Of a DNA stretch of 23,879 bases, positions 14,979 through 22,690 are shown one piece after another. Where the stretch lies: assembly GCA_002500745.1 (NCBI GenBank), contig DLST01000004.1, positions 1 to 23,879 of the forward strand, read 5' to 3'. The position numbers were made by a program, and so were the translations under genes. Numbering within the stretch: the first letter of the stretch is position 1; each line of letters opens with the position of its first letter. The notes under the pieces are model-generated. The model did no database searches. It saw nothing but the letters and a program-made list of their open reading frames with translations, and was not told the origin of the DNA. This stretch comes from Sphingobacterium sp. UBA7855 (GTDB taxonomy: Bacteria; Bacteroidota; Bacteroidia; Sphingobacteriales; Sphingobacteriaceae).

Positions 14979-15626
14979 CTAATAGGCTGCTGTAAAGCGT
15001 TTATTGAGGAATTGTTTTTTTTCAATTTCATCTACTATTGCTACTGCAAGATCCTCAACTGATAGTCTAGAACGACCCTCCTGATCAAATACAGGAGTAT
15101 CAAGGCCTGTGCGGTATTTTCCGGTACGTGTTCCACCAGCATGTGAATTCATTTCTATAGCAGGACTAAACATGGTCCAGGTAAGTTGATCTTCTTTCTG
15201 GATGGTATTCAGATAATCTGCTGCAGCTAATGCCCCAGGTTTAATTTCTTTGGGAAAATCCGGTGAATCGACCAGTCTATTCCCATCAATCAATAAACTC
15301 CCGGCACCACCAATAACAATGAAACGATTGATACCGGCATCTTTAACAGCCTGTTGGATGGCCAATGCACCTTTTGTAAAATCTTCATAAAGATTAGGGT
15401 TGGTCCATCCGGCATTGAAAGCCGAAACAACAACATCAACACCTTTTAGCGCAGAAACCAATTGATTATTATCATTGATATCTACTTGGAGTTTGGTTAC
15501 TTTTTCACTCGATGTAATATTTTCGATGTGGCGGGCGATGGCGACTACGTCATAGTTACGGTCTACCAATTCTTTTACGAGATGAGATCCTACGTATCCT
15601 GTGGATCCAATTACTGCTACTTTCAT
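14979..15626 (-). CDS. NAD(P)-binding oxidoreductase, NmrA/YwnB-like atypical SDR
   Basis: The 215-residue protein starts with a Rossmann nucleotide-binding motif G7-S-T-G10-Y-V-G13. It continues with the atypical-SDR pattern: LQVDINDNNQLVSALKGVDVVVSA near 46-70, then RFIVIGGAGSLLIDG near 106-120. The catalytic Tyr-x3-Lys of classical SDRs is not evident, as in NmrA-like and BVR-B-like members. It may bind NAD(P)H and act as a reductase or a redox-sensing partner; the substrate is unknown. It starts 7 bases after the stop of the Rrf2 regulator, so the two are almost surely one operon. The same arrangement is known for ywnA-ywnB in Bacillus. Expression is probably controlled by that regulator. 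Confidence 0.85.
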   Translation of the reverse strand: MKVAVIGSTGYVGSHLVKELVDRNYDVVAIARHIENITSSEKVTKLQVDINDNNQLVSALKGVDVVVSAFNAGWTNPNLYEDFTKGALAIQQAVKDAGINRFIVIGGAGSLLIDGNRLVDSPDFPKEIKPGALAAADYLNTIQKEDQLTWTMFSPAIEMNSHAGGTRTGKYRTGLDTPVFDQEGRSRLSVEDLAVAIVDEIEKKQFLNKRFTAAY

Positions 15627-15633
15627 GTTTCCT

Positions 15634-16047
15634 TTAATTAAATGTTTTGCTAAAATCAGCCAGGGTTATCTTTTCCAAACGCTGTACAATATCAGTGTCG
15701 ACTTCCTGATACAGATCCTGGAGTTTGGAGTTGATATTTTTGCCCACAATACAGGCCGGATTGGGATTGTTAAATTTCCCGCCGAAATCGGTTTGCTTGG
15801 TGCTGATATAAATATCAGCCAAGGTAATCGTTGGATTCTCGGGATTTATGCGAATACCGCCACCCTTACCTTCTTTACTTGTCAGTAAAGATGCTGTTTT
15901 GAGAGATGCAATTTCTTTGCGAACCACACTTGCATTGACCTGGATGCTTGACGCAATATATTCAGAAGAAAGCCATTGATTTGACTCTTCTAACTGTGCC
16001 AGAACCATAATGTGTAATGCTGTTGCGAACCTCAAGTTGTGTAACAT
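15634..16047 (-). CDS. Rrf2 family transcriptional regulator (YwnA-like)
   Basis: The 137-residue protein has the Rrf2 winged-helix layout: LRFATALHIMVLAQL at the N-terminus, a recognition region VNASVVRKEIASLKTASLLTS (about 37-57), the wing with KGGGIRINP (about 61-69), then the ITLADIYIS helix. The three-cysteine cluster that binds Fe-S in IscR and NsrR is absent: only one cysteine is present, in NPACIVGKN near residue 97. It is therefore likely a YwnA/CymR-like regulator without an iron-sulfur cluster, possibly redox-sensing through the single cysteine (inference). It is the first gene of a two-gene operon with the oxidoreductase. A 43-bp dyad lies just upstream, overlapping the -33 region of its promoter, and could be its own operator. 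Confidence 0.88.
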   Translation of the reverse strand: MLHNLRFATALHIMVLAQLEESNQWLSSEYIASSIQVNASVVRKEIASLKTASLLTSKEGKGGGIRINPENPTITLADIYISTKQTDFGGKFNNPNPACIVGKNINSKLQDLYQEVDTDIVQRLEKITLADFSKTFN

Positions 16048-16075
16048 CCTCTGCTGATTTTTCTAAATTATAACA

Positions 16076-16083
16076 CAAAGTAA
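16076..16083 (-). promoter_or_regulatory. Candidate -7 box (TTACTTTG) of the Rrf2 operon
   Basis: TTACTTTG on the minus strand is one base off TAnnTTTG and lies 28 bases before the Rrf2 ATG. The expected -33 position falls within the dyad at 16089-16131. Confidence 0.35.
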
Positions 16084-16088
16084 CAGAA

Positions 16089-16131
16089 AAGGTTTTAAAC
16101 TGAAATAAAAATTATTACAGTTTAAAACCTT
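16089..16131. promoter_or_regulatory. 43-bp dyad: Rrf2 operator or upstream terminator
   Basis: AAGGTTTTAAACTG (16089-16102) and CAGTTTAAAACCTT (16118-16131) are perfect 14-bp complements. The inner AATAA/TTATT extends the symmetry around a central AAA. On the minus strand the hairpin is followed by TTTTCTG, so it could terminate the upstream secreted-protein gene (stop at 16163). It equally overlaps the Rrf2 promoter's -33 region, where an operator would sit. Confidence 0.6.
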
Positions 16132-16162
16132 CTGACAATCACGTGATAAAAGTGTTTGTCTT

Positions 16163-16849
16163 TTATTTTTTCTCGTTAAATTTTTTATAGCTATCCATGA
16201 TATAGACCTTCAGAGTCTCTTGGCTGCTGTTTTGAATAAATTTATAGGAAGGTCTAAACCTTTCCTTAAATAGGGCTAGGCTCGAACCACTGAGTGGAGT
16301 CAATTCTTTAATCAGATTCTCTGTAAATTTTCTGTCAACTGCTCTCTTCTCGAGTTCAGCTACCAGTAATTTATAATTTGAACGAGCTTGTTTTCCCTCT
16401 TTACTAAATATACGACTTGGAGAAATCCGTATGCCCCCGCGGTTCTGAGTTGCGTCCGAATATTTTCCTGCAGTCTTTTCGCGTTGTATTTCAGTAGCGA
16501 GTCTACTATCGGTCATCCGTTCGACAACAACTTCATTCAGCTGAATCACATTATTTATTCTGTTCAAATAGATTCTCCTCAGGCTATTATCGTAAATAAA
16601 GACTGTATCTTGTTCATAACCTACAGCTTTAATTAAAAGCAGGTCGTTAATCGCGGCATCAATAGCGAATGAGCCATCTCTATTAGTCTGTACTTCAGCC
16701 TTTGTTCTTAGATTTTGAATTTGTGCAGCTTCGATTTTCTCACCGCCGACCAGTTCCATAATAATTCCCTTTGTCTTTTCCTGTGCAATGAGATGTCCAC
16801 TCATTAGCATAAGAAGTGAGCAGCTTAGAATCGCTTGTAATATTTTCAT
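16163..16849 (-). CDS. Secreted protein with carboxypeptidase-like regulatory domain
   Basis: The 228-residue product has a signal peptide (MKILQAILSCSLLMLMSGHLIAQ). Next is a beta-sandwich of the CarboxypepD_reg-like family (about 26-110), recognised by the pattern KGIIMELVGGEKIEAAQIQN, then RDGSFAID and an AVGYEQDTVFI strand. This domain is common at the N-terminus of Bacteroidota TonB-dependent receptors and in small periplasmic proteins. The C-terminal half (about 115-228) is charged, helical and unrecognised. No plug or barrel is present, so it is not a receptor. A periplasmic role in envelope or protein-binding functions is inference. The gene stands alone with a dyad downstream. Confidence 0.8.
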   Translation of the reverse strand: MKILQAILSCSLLMLMSGHLIAQEKTKGIIMELVGGEKIEAAQIQNLRTKAEVQTNRDGSFAIDAAINDLLLIKAVGYEQDTVFIYDNSLRRIYLNRINNVIQLNEVVVERMTDSRLATEIQREKTAGKYSDATQNRGGIRISPSRIFSKEGKQARSNYKLLVAELEKRAVDRKFTENLIKELTPLSGSSLALFKERFRPSYKFIQNSSQETLKVYIMDSYKKFNEKK

Positions 16850-16918
16850 TCGAATAATTATAGTTATGTATTTTCAATCTATATATACAGTGTATTTACT
16901 ATTTTGTTTATCAGCCTA

Positions 16919-16946
16919 TTATCATGATCGTTTTATCACGATCGTT
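16919..16946. repeat. Two tandem 14-bp repeats
   Basis: TTATCATGATCGTT (16919-16932) is followed directly by TTATCACGATCGTT (16933-16946), with one difference. The core contains the palindromic ATGATC/ACGATCGT type sequence. It lies upstream of the secreted-protein gene (minus), where it might bind a regulator. Confidence 0.5.
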
Positions 16947-16948
16947 CT

Positions 16949-17005
16949 TTAGCCAAATAATTGTTCTTTCTTCAAAAGTAAAGAATACAATTTGAAATTG
17001 GCTAA
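16949..17005 (-). terminator. Long imperfect stem-loop at the end of the M1 peptidase gene
   Basis: TTAGCCAA (16949-16956) pairs with TTGGCTAA (16998-17005). An inner TTGTTCTTT pairs with AAAGAATACAA with a bulge. It includes the M1 stop codon. There is no strong T-run after it on the minus strand, so termination is uncertain. Confidence 0.35.
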
Positions 17006-18948
17006 TTTGCTTTCCATGAGTTATTGTCAGGATTCTTATCCGGCATCACCATGTCTGGATCTATTTGTACGGATTGTAATGATTCTGCGGTTGGTATTTT
17101 AAACTGCCATACAGTATTCCTCTCCCATATTTCCACTGGCAGTTTTTTGCGTATCTTTTTTCCGGATACGGTTGTTGCTTCCACAGTCACGGGCATCGGC
17201 AATTTTTCCAAGTTCTCAATGGTAATAAGGGCACCAAATTTGGGATTATTGTTGACATAGGAAACAGACTTTATACTTTGGTCCATTTGCCAATTATTGA
17301 CAAACCAGCCGCGCCAGAACCAATTTAGATTTTCTCCAGTACCATTTTCAATGGCTTTGAAGAAATCCTCAGGAGTCGGGTGTTTGTATGCCCAATCTTG
17401 GATGTACTTTTTGAAAGCATAATCGAATCGTTCAGAGCCGATAATTTCGTTCCGCAATAATTTAAGTCCATATGCCGGTTTGTAATAGACAAGAGCCCCA
17501 ATATTACGTTCTTTCATATTTTGAGGTGTACTCATGATTGGTTCAAGATTACGGGCAGTAAATAGGTAAGATCTGCTAGCCTGACTGCGGTAATATTCGC
17601 CATTGTTAAATTCCTTTGTCGCAAGTTCATTTATAAATGTATTAAACCCTTCGTCCATCCATCCATGCTCACGTTCATTGGATGCAACAATCATTGGAAA
17701 CCAATTATGACCAAATTCGTGGTTAGTGACTCCCCATAGGGATCCTGCTTTGGCTTGATGTCCACAAAATGAAAGAGCTGGATACTCCATACCACCAACA
17801 TTGGAAGCGACATTGACAGCTACTGGATAGGGGTATTCAAACCAGCTTTTTGAATAGATTTCAATGGCCGCTTTCGTGTATTCTGTCGAGCGTTCCCAGG
17901 CATTGTTACTGTTACTTTCAATTGGATAGGCTGACAAAGCGAGGGATTTTTTCCCACTAGGCAGATTGATCTTCGCACCATCTAATATAAATGCCGTAGA
18001 GGACGCCCAGGCAATGTCTTGCGCATTATTAAGTTGGTACTTCCATGTTAAGGTTTTTTTGTCGGGTCTGGAGTTTTTGGCGTTAACTTCTTCTGCAGAG
18101 CGGATGATCACGGTCTCATCGCTGCGCTGTGCCTGTTGGTATCGCTTGAGTTGCTCAGCCGTAAATACTTCCTGTGGGTTTAACAATTCGCCACCCAATA
18201 CAACTATGTGGTTTGCCGGGGTGGTGATCTCAACCTGGTAGTTTCCGAATTCACGATAGAACTCTCCTGGTCCCGTATAAGGAAGAGTATTCCAGCCTCT
18301 AATGTCGTCATAGACACACAGTCTTGGGAACCATTGCGCAATGGCATAGATTTTTCCGTTTTTTGTGTCAAGTATACCTGTACGGTCCGCACCGTATTTT
18401 GGAACGGTGTATTGGTATTTAATCTTAAAAGTTATTTTTCCACCTTTGCTTTTTAACGCAGCAGGAAGTCGAAGTTGCATGCGAGTATCGTTAATGATAT
18501 GTTCGATCGTATTTCCGTTAACATCCGTAACAGATTGTATCTGATATCCGCCGTCAAAAGTTGAGTTGCCATCACCGTAACGGCTGTCGGTCAAGGGGGA
18601 GATCAATTGACCACGTCCATGTTGTGAAAACATATTTTGATCTAATTGCAACCATAGATAGTCCATATTGTCTGGGCTATTGTTACTATAGGTAATCTCA
18701 ACTGCTCCTGTAATTTGATCATTTTGATCGTTCAAGGAAGCCTGTATTTTGTAGTCTGCTGCATTTTGCCAGTACGCCGGTCCTGGCTTTCCGGAAGCCG
18801 AGCGATAGTCATTGCCATTGTTTTTAAAGAATAGGGGAGCAAAGGCTTCGATATAGCTGTAGTTGGATGTTTTCTCCTGTGCAAAAACTGGATAAGCATA
18901 GCTCAACGCAACAAGGCTTAAACAAGCCAGAGCAATTCTTTTCATCAT
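17002..18948 (-). CDS. M1 family aminopeptidase, exported
   Basis: The start is set at ATG 18948 (another ATG follows at once), giving the signal peptide [24 protein letters not shown]. The open frame reaches 18999 but that extension is not signal-like. The mature part has an N-terminal beta domain, a GGMEYP substrate-binding motif in place of the usual GxMEN, and the gluzincin site HEFGHNWFP with the third zinc ligand 18 residues further on in WMDEGFNTF. These match M1 aminopeptidases (zinc, removal of N-terminal residues). The product is about 648 residues and lacks the long helical C-terminal domain of PepN, as in shorter periplasmic M1 enzymes of Bacteroidota. It probably trims peptides in the periplasm. 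No partner gene is adjacent. Confidence 0.9.
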   Translation of the reverse strand: MMKRIALACLSLVALSYAYPVFAQEKTSNYSYIEAFAPLFFKNNGNDYRSASGKPGPAYWQNAADYKIQASLNDQNDQITGAVEITYSNNSPDNMDYLWLQLDQNMFSQHGRGQLISPLTDSRYGDGNSTFDGGYQIQSVTDVNGNTIEHIINDTRMQLRLPAALKSKGGKITFKIKYQYTVPKYGADRTGILDTKNGKIYAIAQWFPRLCVYDDIRGWNTLPYTGPGEFYREFGNYQVEITTPANHIVVLGGELLNPQEVFTAEQLKRYQQAQRSDETVIIRSAEEVNAKNSRPDKKTLTWKYQLNNAQDIAWASSTAFILDGAKINLPSGKKSLALSAYPIESNSNNAWERSTEYTKAAIEIYSKSWFEYPYPVAVNVASNVGGMEYPALSFCGHQAKAGSLWGVTNHEFGHNWFPMIVASNEREHGWMDEGFNTFINELATKEFNNGEYYRSQASRSYLFTARNLEPIMSTPQNMKERNIGALVYYKPAYGLKLLRNEIIGSERFDYAFKKYIQDWAYKHPTPEDFFKAIENGTGENLNWFWRGWFVNNWQMDQSIKSVSYVNNNPKFGALITIENLEKLPMPVTVEATTVSGKKIRKKLPVEIWERNTVWQFKIPTAESLQSVQIDPDMVMPDKNPDNNSWKAN

Positions 18949-18986
18949 ACTTTTATTTAAATTATATTTATGTGCTCCAATATACA

Positions 18987-19115
18987 ATGAAAAGTACACT
19001 GAGCCAAAAAAAACGCGAACGACGTTTGATAATATACGGGATAAAAGAAGAATTGAAAGCCTTATTTTGGATAATCGGAGGCTTTTTAGCGCCTCCGTTG
19101 CGGAGAGTCTTTTGA
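18987..19115 (+). CDS. Possible 42-residue small membrane protein
   Basis: ATG 18987 opens a 42-codon frame that fills the gap between two minus-strand genes. It has a basic N-terminal part (SQKKRERR) followed by a hydrophobic stretch ([14 protein letters not shown]) and a basic tail (RRVF), a layout seen in small membrane proteins. It is convergent with the ArsC-like gene (2 bases apart) and divergent from the M1 gene. A hairpin (CGGAGGC 19076-19082, GCCTCCG 19091-19097) lies inside it and may instead be a structural element of the ArsC-like transcript. No clear ribosome-binding site or family match supports it. Confidence 0.25.
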   Translation: MKSTLSQKKRERRLIIYGIKEELKALFWIIGGFLAPPLRRVF

Positions 19116-19117
19116 AA

Positions 19118-19465
19118 CTATTTTAAATTTGTTACGTACTCTTCTTCATTAAAACCGAGTAATATACCTTTCTTGTATTCAATAACAGGACGCTTAATCA
19201 TACTTGTATTTTCTTGAAGTATTTTATTGGCGCTATCACTGTCAATGACTTGCTCTTGAGTTTCCGGAGACAACTTTTTCCACGTAGTTCCCTTTTTATT
19301 CACCAGAGCTTGCCAGTCTACCTGTGTTTCCCATTCTTTTAATTTATCCACACTGACTCCTTCTTTTTTGAAATCATGAAATTGAAAGGGAACATTATTG
19401 TCTTCCAACCATGTAAGTGCTTTTTTTACTGTGTTACAATTTTTGATTCCGTATACCTGTAGCAT
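19118..19465 (-). CDS. ArsC/Spx-fold protein (YffB-like)
   Basis: The 115-residue protein has the ArsC-family thioredoxin-like layout. The N-terminal active-site segment is [13 protein letters not shown] with a single cysteine at residue 10, as in YffB and ArsC. The region HDFKKEGVS follows, and then the conserved [14 protein letters not shown] near 92-105. True Spx has CxxC at the N-terminus; here the motif is CNT, favouring the YffB branch, whose members resemble glutathione-dependent arsenate reductases but have no firmly known substrate. No ars genes are nearby, so an arsenic role is not supported. It is a single cytoplasmic protein gene. Confidence 0.88.
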   Translation of the reverse strand: MLQVYGIKNCNTVKKALTWLEDNNVPFQFHDFKKEGVSVDKLKEWETQVDWQALVNKKGTTWKKLSPETQEQVIDSDSANKILQENTSMIKRPVIEYKKGILLGFNEEEYVTNLK

Positions 19466-19789
19466 AATAGTGACTATTTGGTGAATCCAAATTTAATCAA
19501 TCCCGATATAATTTTTAAAATAATTCATATTTCTGAATATTTCCAGAATGCCTTATCTGTAACAATAATAATTTTGGATATCTTGTTGTCGACGCCAATG
19601 AAAAAAGGAGCAGCCGGAAAGTTCCAATTCGTTGGGACAGTCAGGGTTTTATGATTTGTCAAGATTCTATCTAATTTTTGAAGTGATAGTGTATTTAGTA
19701 CACTATAAAAATTAGGAAGTAATAATAATTTTTAATAATTTAGTAGCTTCAAGTTTAATGAAAATTTAAAATAAATCAATAACAGAAAT
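19466..19789. other. Gap upstream of the aldolase gene with a possible gene remnant
   Basis: No intact gene is present. A minus-strand frame stays open from 19731 to a TGA at 19527-19525 (68 codons) without any ATG. It reads as plausible protein (for example TVPTNWNFPAAPFFIGVDNK), which suggests a decayed gene end. A perfect palindromic element lies at 19686-19706. I see no good TAnnTTTG promoter for the aldolase gene in the 58 bases nearest its start. Confidence 0.35.
19686..19706. promoter_or_regulatory. Operator-like palindrome upstream of the aldolase gene
   Basis: ATAGTGTA (19686-19693) and TACACTAT (19699-19706) are perfect complements around TTTAG. The element is 84 bases before the aldolase ATG. 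It is the right size for a dimeric repressor or activator site; no regulator is identified. Confidence 0.45.
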
Positions 19790-20869
19790 ATGAGCCTAAA
19801 AGATTTTAAAGGTGTATTGACAGGTGATCAAGTACAAGAGTTGTTCGAGGTTGCGAAGAAACATAAGTTTGCTTTGCCTGCGGTAAATATTATCGGAACA
19901 AACTCTATCAATGCGGTTATGGAAACTGCGAAGGCAGTAAATTCGCCTGTAATTATTCAATTGTCAAATGGTGGAGCGCAATTCTACGCTGGTAAAACTT
20001 TGAACAACGATAATTTACAAGCTTGCGTATTGGGAGCAGTATCTGCAGCACAACATGTTCATTTATTAGCTGAGCATTATGGTGTAGCAGTTATTCTGCA
20101 TACAGATCACGCAGCTAAGAAACTCTTACCTTGGATTGACGGCTTGTTGGACGCTGGTGAAAAATTCTTTGCTCAGCATGGTAAACCATTATTCTCTTCA
20201 CATATGTTGGACCTTTCGGAGGAACCTATTGAGGAGAACATTGAAATTTCAGCAAAATATTTGGCTCGAATGAAACCACTAGGTATGACTGTAGAAATTG
20301 AGTTAGGCGTTACAGGTGGAGAAGAAGATGGTGTTGACAACTCAGACGTAGATAGTTCAAAATTGTATACTCAGCCCGAGGAAGTTGCTTATGCTTTTGA
20401 AGAATTATCGAAGGTATCTGACAAATTTACAGTGGCAGCTGCATTTGGAAATGTTCACGGTGTATACAAACCAGGTAATGTAAAGTTACAGCCAGTTATT
20501 TTGCATAATTCACAAGAATATATTCGTGAAAAATATAATCTTGATGCTGAAAAGCCAGTAAATTTTGTATTCCATGGTGGATCTGGTTCTTCTCCTGAAG
20601 AAATTGCAGAAGCGATTTCGTATGGTGCAATCAAGATGAATATCGATACAGATATGCAATGGGCATTCTGGGACGGTGTGAGAGCATACGAAGCGAAAAA
20701 CCATGATTATTTGCAAGGACAGATCGGTAACCCAGAAGGAACTGATTCTCCAAATAAAAAATATTACGATCCGCGTGTATGGTTGCGTAAAGGTGAGGAA
20801 GCATTTGTTGCCCGTTTAAAAGAAGCATTCGCTGACTTGAACGCTGTAGATGTAAATAGTAAGCTGTAA
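19790..20869 (+). CDS. fbaA: Class II fructose-bisphosphate aldolase
   Basis: The 359-residue enzyme splits fructose 1,6-bisphosphate into glyceraldehyde 3-phosphate and dihydroxyacetone phosphate in glycolysis, and does the reverse in gluconeogenesis, using zinc. Length and sequence fit the FbaA (class IIA) group. The catalytic D106 and zinc ligand H107 lie in LHTDHAAKKLLPW. E171 lies in EIELGVTGGEEDGVDN, H223 in FGNVHGVY, and VFHGGSGS carries the later zinc histidine and phosphate loop. NIDTDMQWAFWDGVR is the C-terminal phosphate-binding segment. The start MSLKDFKGVLTGDQV is typical of the family. It is a single gene with a palindrome upstream and a strong terminator downstream. Confidence 0.97.
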   Translation: MSLKDFKGVLTGDQVQELFEVAKKHKFALPAVNIIGTNSINAVMETAKAVNSPVIIQLSNGGAQFYAGKTLNNDNLQACVLGAVSAAQHVHLLAEHYGVAVILHTDHAAKKLLPWIDGLLDAGEKFFAQHGKPLFSSHMLDLSEEPIEENIEISAKYLARMKPLGMTVEIELGVTGGEEDGVDNSDVDSSKLYTQPEEVAYAFEELSKVSDKFTVAAAFGNVHGVYKPGNVKLQPVILHNSQEYIREKYNLDAEKPVNFVFHGGSGSSPEEIAEAISYGAIKMNIDTDMQWAFWDGVRAYEAKNHDYLQGQIGNPEGTDSPNKKYYDPRVWLRKGEEAFVARLKEAFADLNAVDVNSKL

Positions 20870-20888
20870 TCCAAGAAAGGAATAGCAC

Positions 20889-20921
20889 AGAAAAAACGCC
20901 CTCAGAGAGGGCGTTTTTTCT
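20889..20921 (+). terminator. Terminator after the aldolase gene
   Basis: AGAAAAAACGCCCTC (20889-20903) and GAGGGCGTTTTTTCT (20907-20921) form a perfect 15-bp stem with a 3-base loop and T6, a strong intrinsic terminator. Confidence 0.93.
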
Positions 20922-21002
20922 ATGTCAAAATAGGTTAAATATATCGTTTTTGATAGCAATTGGCTTGTTTTTTGACAATCAATGCTAAAAAGTCAAATAA
21001 AT

Positions 21003-21677
21003 ATGAAATTTTTAGGAGTTAGTGTAATACTTTTATTAATGGCCCAAGTCAGCTTTGGGCAGATAAAGCAAAATGTTGGCGATTTTTCTTCAGTATTAGC
21101 GACCGACAAGATTCAAGTTGAGCTGATTAAATCAAATGAGTCTTTGGTTACCTTCGAGGGACAAAATCACGAGAATGTTAAGGTAGTAAACACCAACGGA
21201 TCCTTGGTGTTGAAAATGAATACGTTGAATATGCTTCAAGGAGGCAATATCTCTGTTAAAGTATATTATAAAACTTTGGGCAATGTTGAAGCGAAAAAGG
21301 GAGCTAAGGTATTTGCGACAAAAGATAATACAATTTCGGCAGATCACTTAAAGGTGTATGCTTCAGAGGGGGGGCTGGTAGATTTGTATGCTGACGTAAA
21401 AACAGCTGAGATCAAAGTCACTTCGGGTGCTACAATAGCGCTGTATGGAAAGGCAAATAAACAAGAGATTATCTCGAATTTTGGAGGCAAATATGAGGGG
21501 AAAGATTTTAAGACTTCCACGACGATGGTTACTGTTAATGGTGGCGGTAAAGCAGATGTTCATGCCACTGATTCCATCGAAACAAAAACTCGCGGCGGTG
21601 GTGTCATTGATGTTTATGGAAAACCAGAACAACGCGTAGAAAAGAAAATGGCGGGCGGAACAGTTAACTTTAAATAA
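21003..21677 (+). CDS. Secreted head-GIN domain protein (DUF2807)
   Basis: The start is set at ATG 21003, which opens the signal peptide MKFLGVSVILLLMAQVSFGQ. An in-frame ATG at 20982 adds a non-signal extension. The mature protein of about 205 residues is a beta-solenoid-like chain with alternating short strands and G/N/D turns, such as VKVYYKTLGNVEAKKGAKVF and LYADVKTAEIKVTSGATIALYG. This is the pattern of the head-GIN domain (DUF2807, 'putative auto-transporter adhesin') widespread in Bacteroidota. It is exported to the periplasm or surface; its function is not established. The gene is a single unit between the aldolase terminator and the hydroxylase gene. Confidence 0.82.
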   Translation: MKFLGVSVILLLMAQVSFGQIKQNVGDFSSVLATDKIQVELIKSNESLVTFEGQNHENVKVVNTNGSLVLKMNTLNMLQGGNISVKVYYKTLGNVEAKKGAKVFATKDNTISADHLKVYASEGGLVDLYADVKTAEIKVTSGATIALYGKANKQEIISNFGGKYEGKDFKTSTTMVTVNGGGKADVHATDSIETKTRGGGVIDVYGKPEQRVEKKMAGGTVNFK

Positions 21678-21806
21678 GTTATACTGTCTTGAATTTGTCA
21701 ATTTTATCTTATATAGATTTTATTGATTTTTATCAAGTGAACTCAAATCTAATGTAAAAGATCAATAAAAAGGGTTTAGTCAAATGCTTGAAGTAATTTT
21801 TGTTTA

Positions 21807-21825
21807 ACCTTTTTATTAAAAAGGT
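21807..21825. terminator. Small perfect hairpin after the head-GIN gene
   Basis: ACCTTTTT (21807-21814) pairs with AAAAAGGT (21818-21825) around ATT. No immediate T-run follows on the plus strand, so termination is only possible, not clear. Confidence 0.3.
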
Positions 21826-21878
21826 CAGTAGTTTTGTTTTTCTAGTCAAAAACCTTCTTCATTTGTGACTAAAATAGT

Positions 21879-21886
21879 TATTTTTG
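21879..21886 (+). promoter_or_regulatory. -7 box (TATTTTTG) of the hydroxylase gene
   Basis: TATTTTTG matches TAnnTTTG and lies 26 bases before the ATG. A TTTG at 21862-21865 is too close (13 bases) to be a standard -33 box. Confidence 0.35.
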
Positions 21887-21912
21887 TGCGGGAATAATAA
21901 AAAAATAGTAAT

Positions 21913-22581
21913 ATGGCGAAGCGTAATTATGTTTCAAATTCAACGGAGTCTACGCGCATGTTCAAAAGTGACTTTTTGGAGTCATTGACGAAAGTGCATT
22001 GGAGTGTACCTTTGATTTTCTATGTACCTGTGGTGGCTTTCTTTTCGTATAAGGCTTTAGTTTGGGGAGATATTCCCTTCTTAACATACATTGGGTATTT
22101 TGTTTTTGGCTTGGCTTTTTGGACTGCTTTTGAATATGCTCTACATCGATGGGTATTTCACTATCACCCCACGACGGAGTGGGGGAAAAGAGTGGCTTTT
22201 ATTTTCCATGGTGTACATCATGATTACCCAAGAGACCGTATGCGTTTGGTGATGCCGTTGTCAGCGAGTATTCCGCTAGCTTTACTGGTGTATCTTGGAT
22301 TCACATTATTTTTTTCAAATGAGTTTATCTTAGCCTGCTTTTTTTCAGGTTTTATGGTGGGGTATTTAATCTATGACGAATGTCATTATGCGATGCATCA
22401 TGCTAATTTTAAAAGTGGTATTTTCAAACGGATCAAGCAGCACCATATGTTGCACCATTACTCGGATCCAGAAAAAGGATTTGGTGTAAGCTCTTCCTTA
22501 TGGGATGAAATTTTACGCTCAGGTTTCGAAGAAAAGCAACCCAAAAGAGATTCTACTTCCTTAAAGGAAGAAAAAGCATAA
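21913..22581 (+). CDS. Fatty acid hydroxylase / sterol desaturase family membrane enzyme
   Basis: The 222-residue integral membrane protein carries the eight-histidine di-iron pattern of the family: H78-x4-H83, H99-x2-H102-H103, H158-x3-H162-H163 and H177-x3-H181-H182. Hydrophobic segments at about 30-50, 55-75, 118-135 and 138-155 are expected to form membrane helices. The size and the HRWVFHYHP and HHMLHHY segments resemble the C-terminal domain of fatty acid 2-hydroxylase (FA2H/Scs7), which hydroxylates the acyl chain of ceramides. Sphingobacteria make sphingolipids with hydroxylated acyl chains, so such a role is attractive but inferred. No cytochrome b5 domain is present. The C-terminus is charged and cytoplasmic. 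It is a single gene with a TATTTTTG box upstream and a terminator downstream. Confidence 0.9.
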   Translation: MAKRNYVSNSTESTRMFKSDFLESLTKVHWSVPLIFYVPVVAFFSYKALVWGDIPFLTYIGYFVFGLAFWTAFEYALHRWVFHYHPTTEWGKRVAFIFHGVHHDYPRDRMRLVMPLSASIPLALLVYLGFTLFFSNEFILACFFSGFMVGYLIYDECHYAMHHANFKSGIFKRIKQHHMLHHYSDPEKGFGVSSSLWDEILRSGFEEKQPKRDSTSLKEEKA

Positions 22582-22600
22582 ATTGACTCACATCAACTAG

Positions 22601-22631
22601 AAAAGCCCTGGGAGTTTCCGAGGGCTTTTTT
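22601..22631. terminator. Bidirectional terminator between hydroxylase and haemoglobin genes
   Basis: AAAAGCCCT (22601-22609) pairs with AGGGCTTTT (22621-22629), followed by T to 22631. It is placed between convergent genes; on the minus strand it ends in a shorter T-run. Confidence 0.82.
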
Positions 22632-22690
22632 CATGGATTACTTTTTCTTTTTATTTAACAATGCCATCAAGTAGCCTTTGTAGGCTAACT

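Noticed and set aside
19076..19105. CGGAGGC/GCCTCCG hairpin as the ArsC-like gene's terminator
   Set aside because: No T-run follows on the minus strand, and two pairings compete (the second CTCCG/CGGAG). It was kept only as a note in the small-protein entry.
19118..19465. Arsenate reductase function
   Set aside because: The family fold alone does not show it, and there are no arsenic genes nearby.
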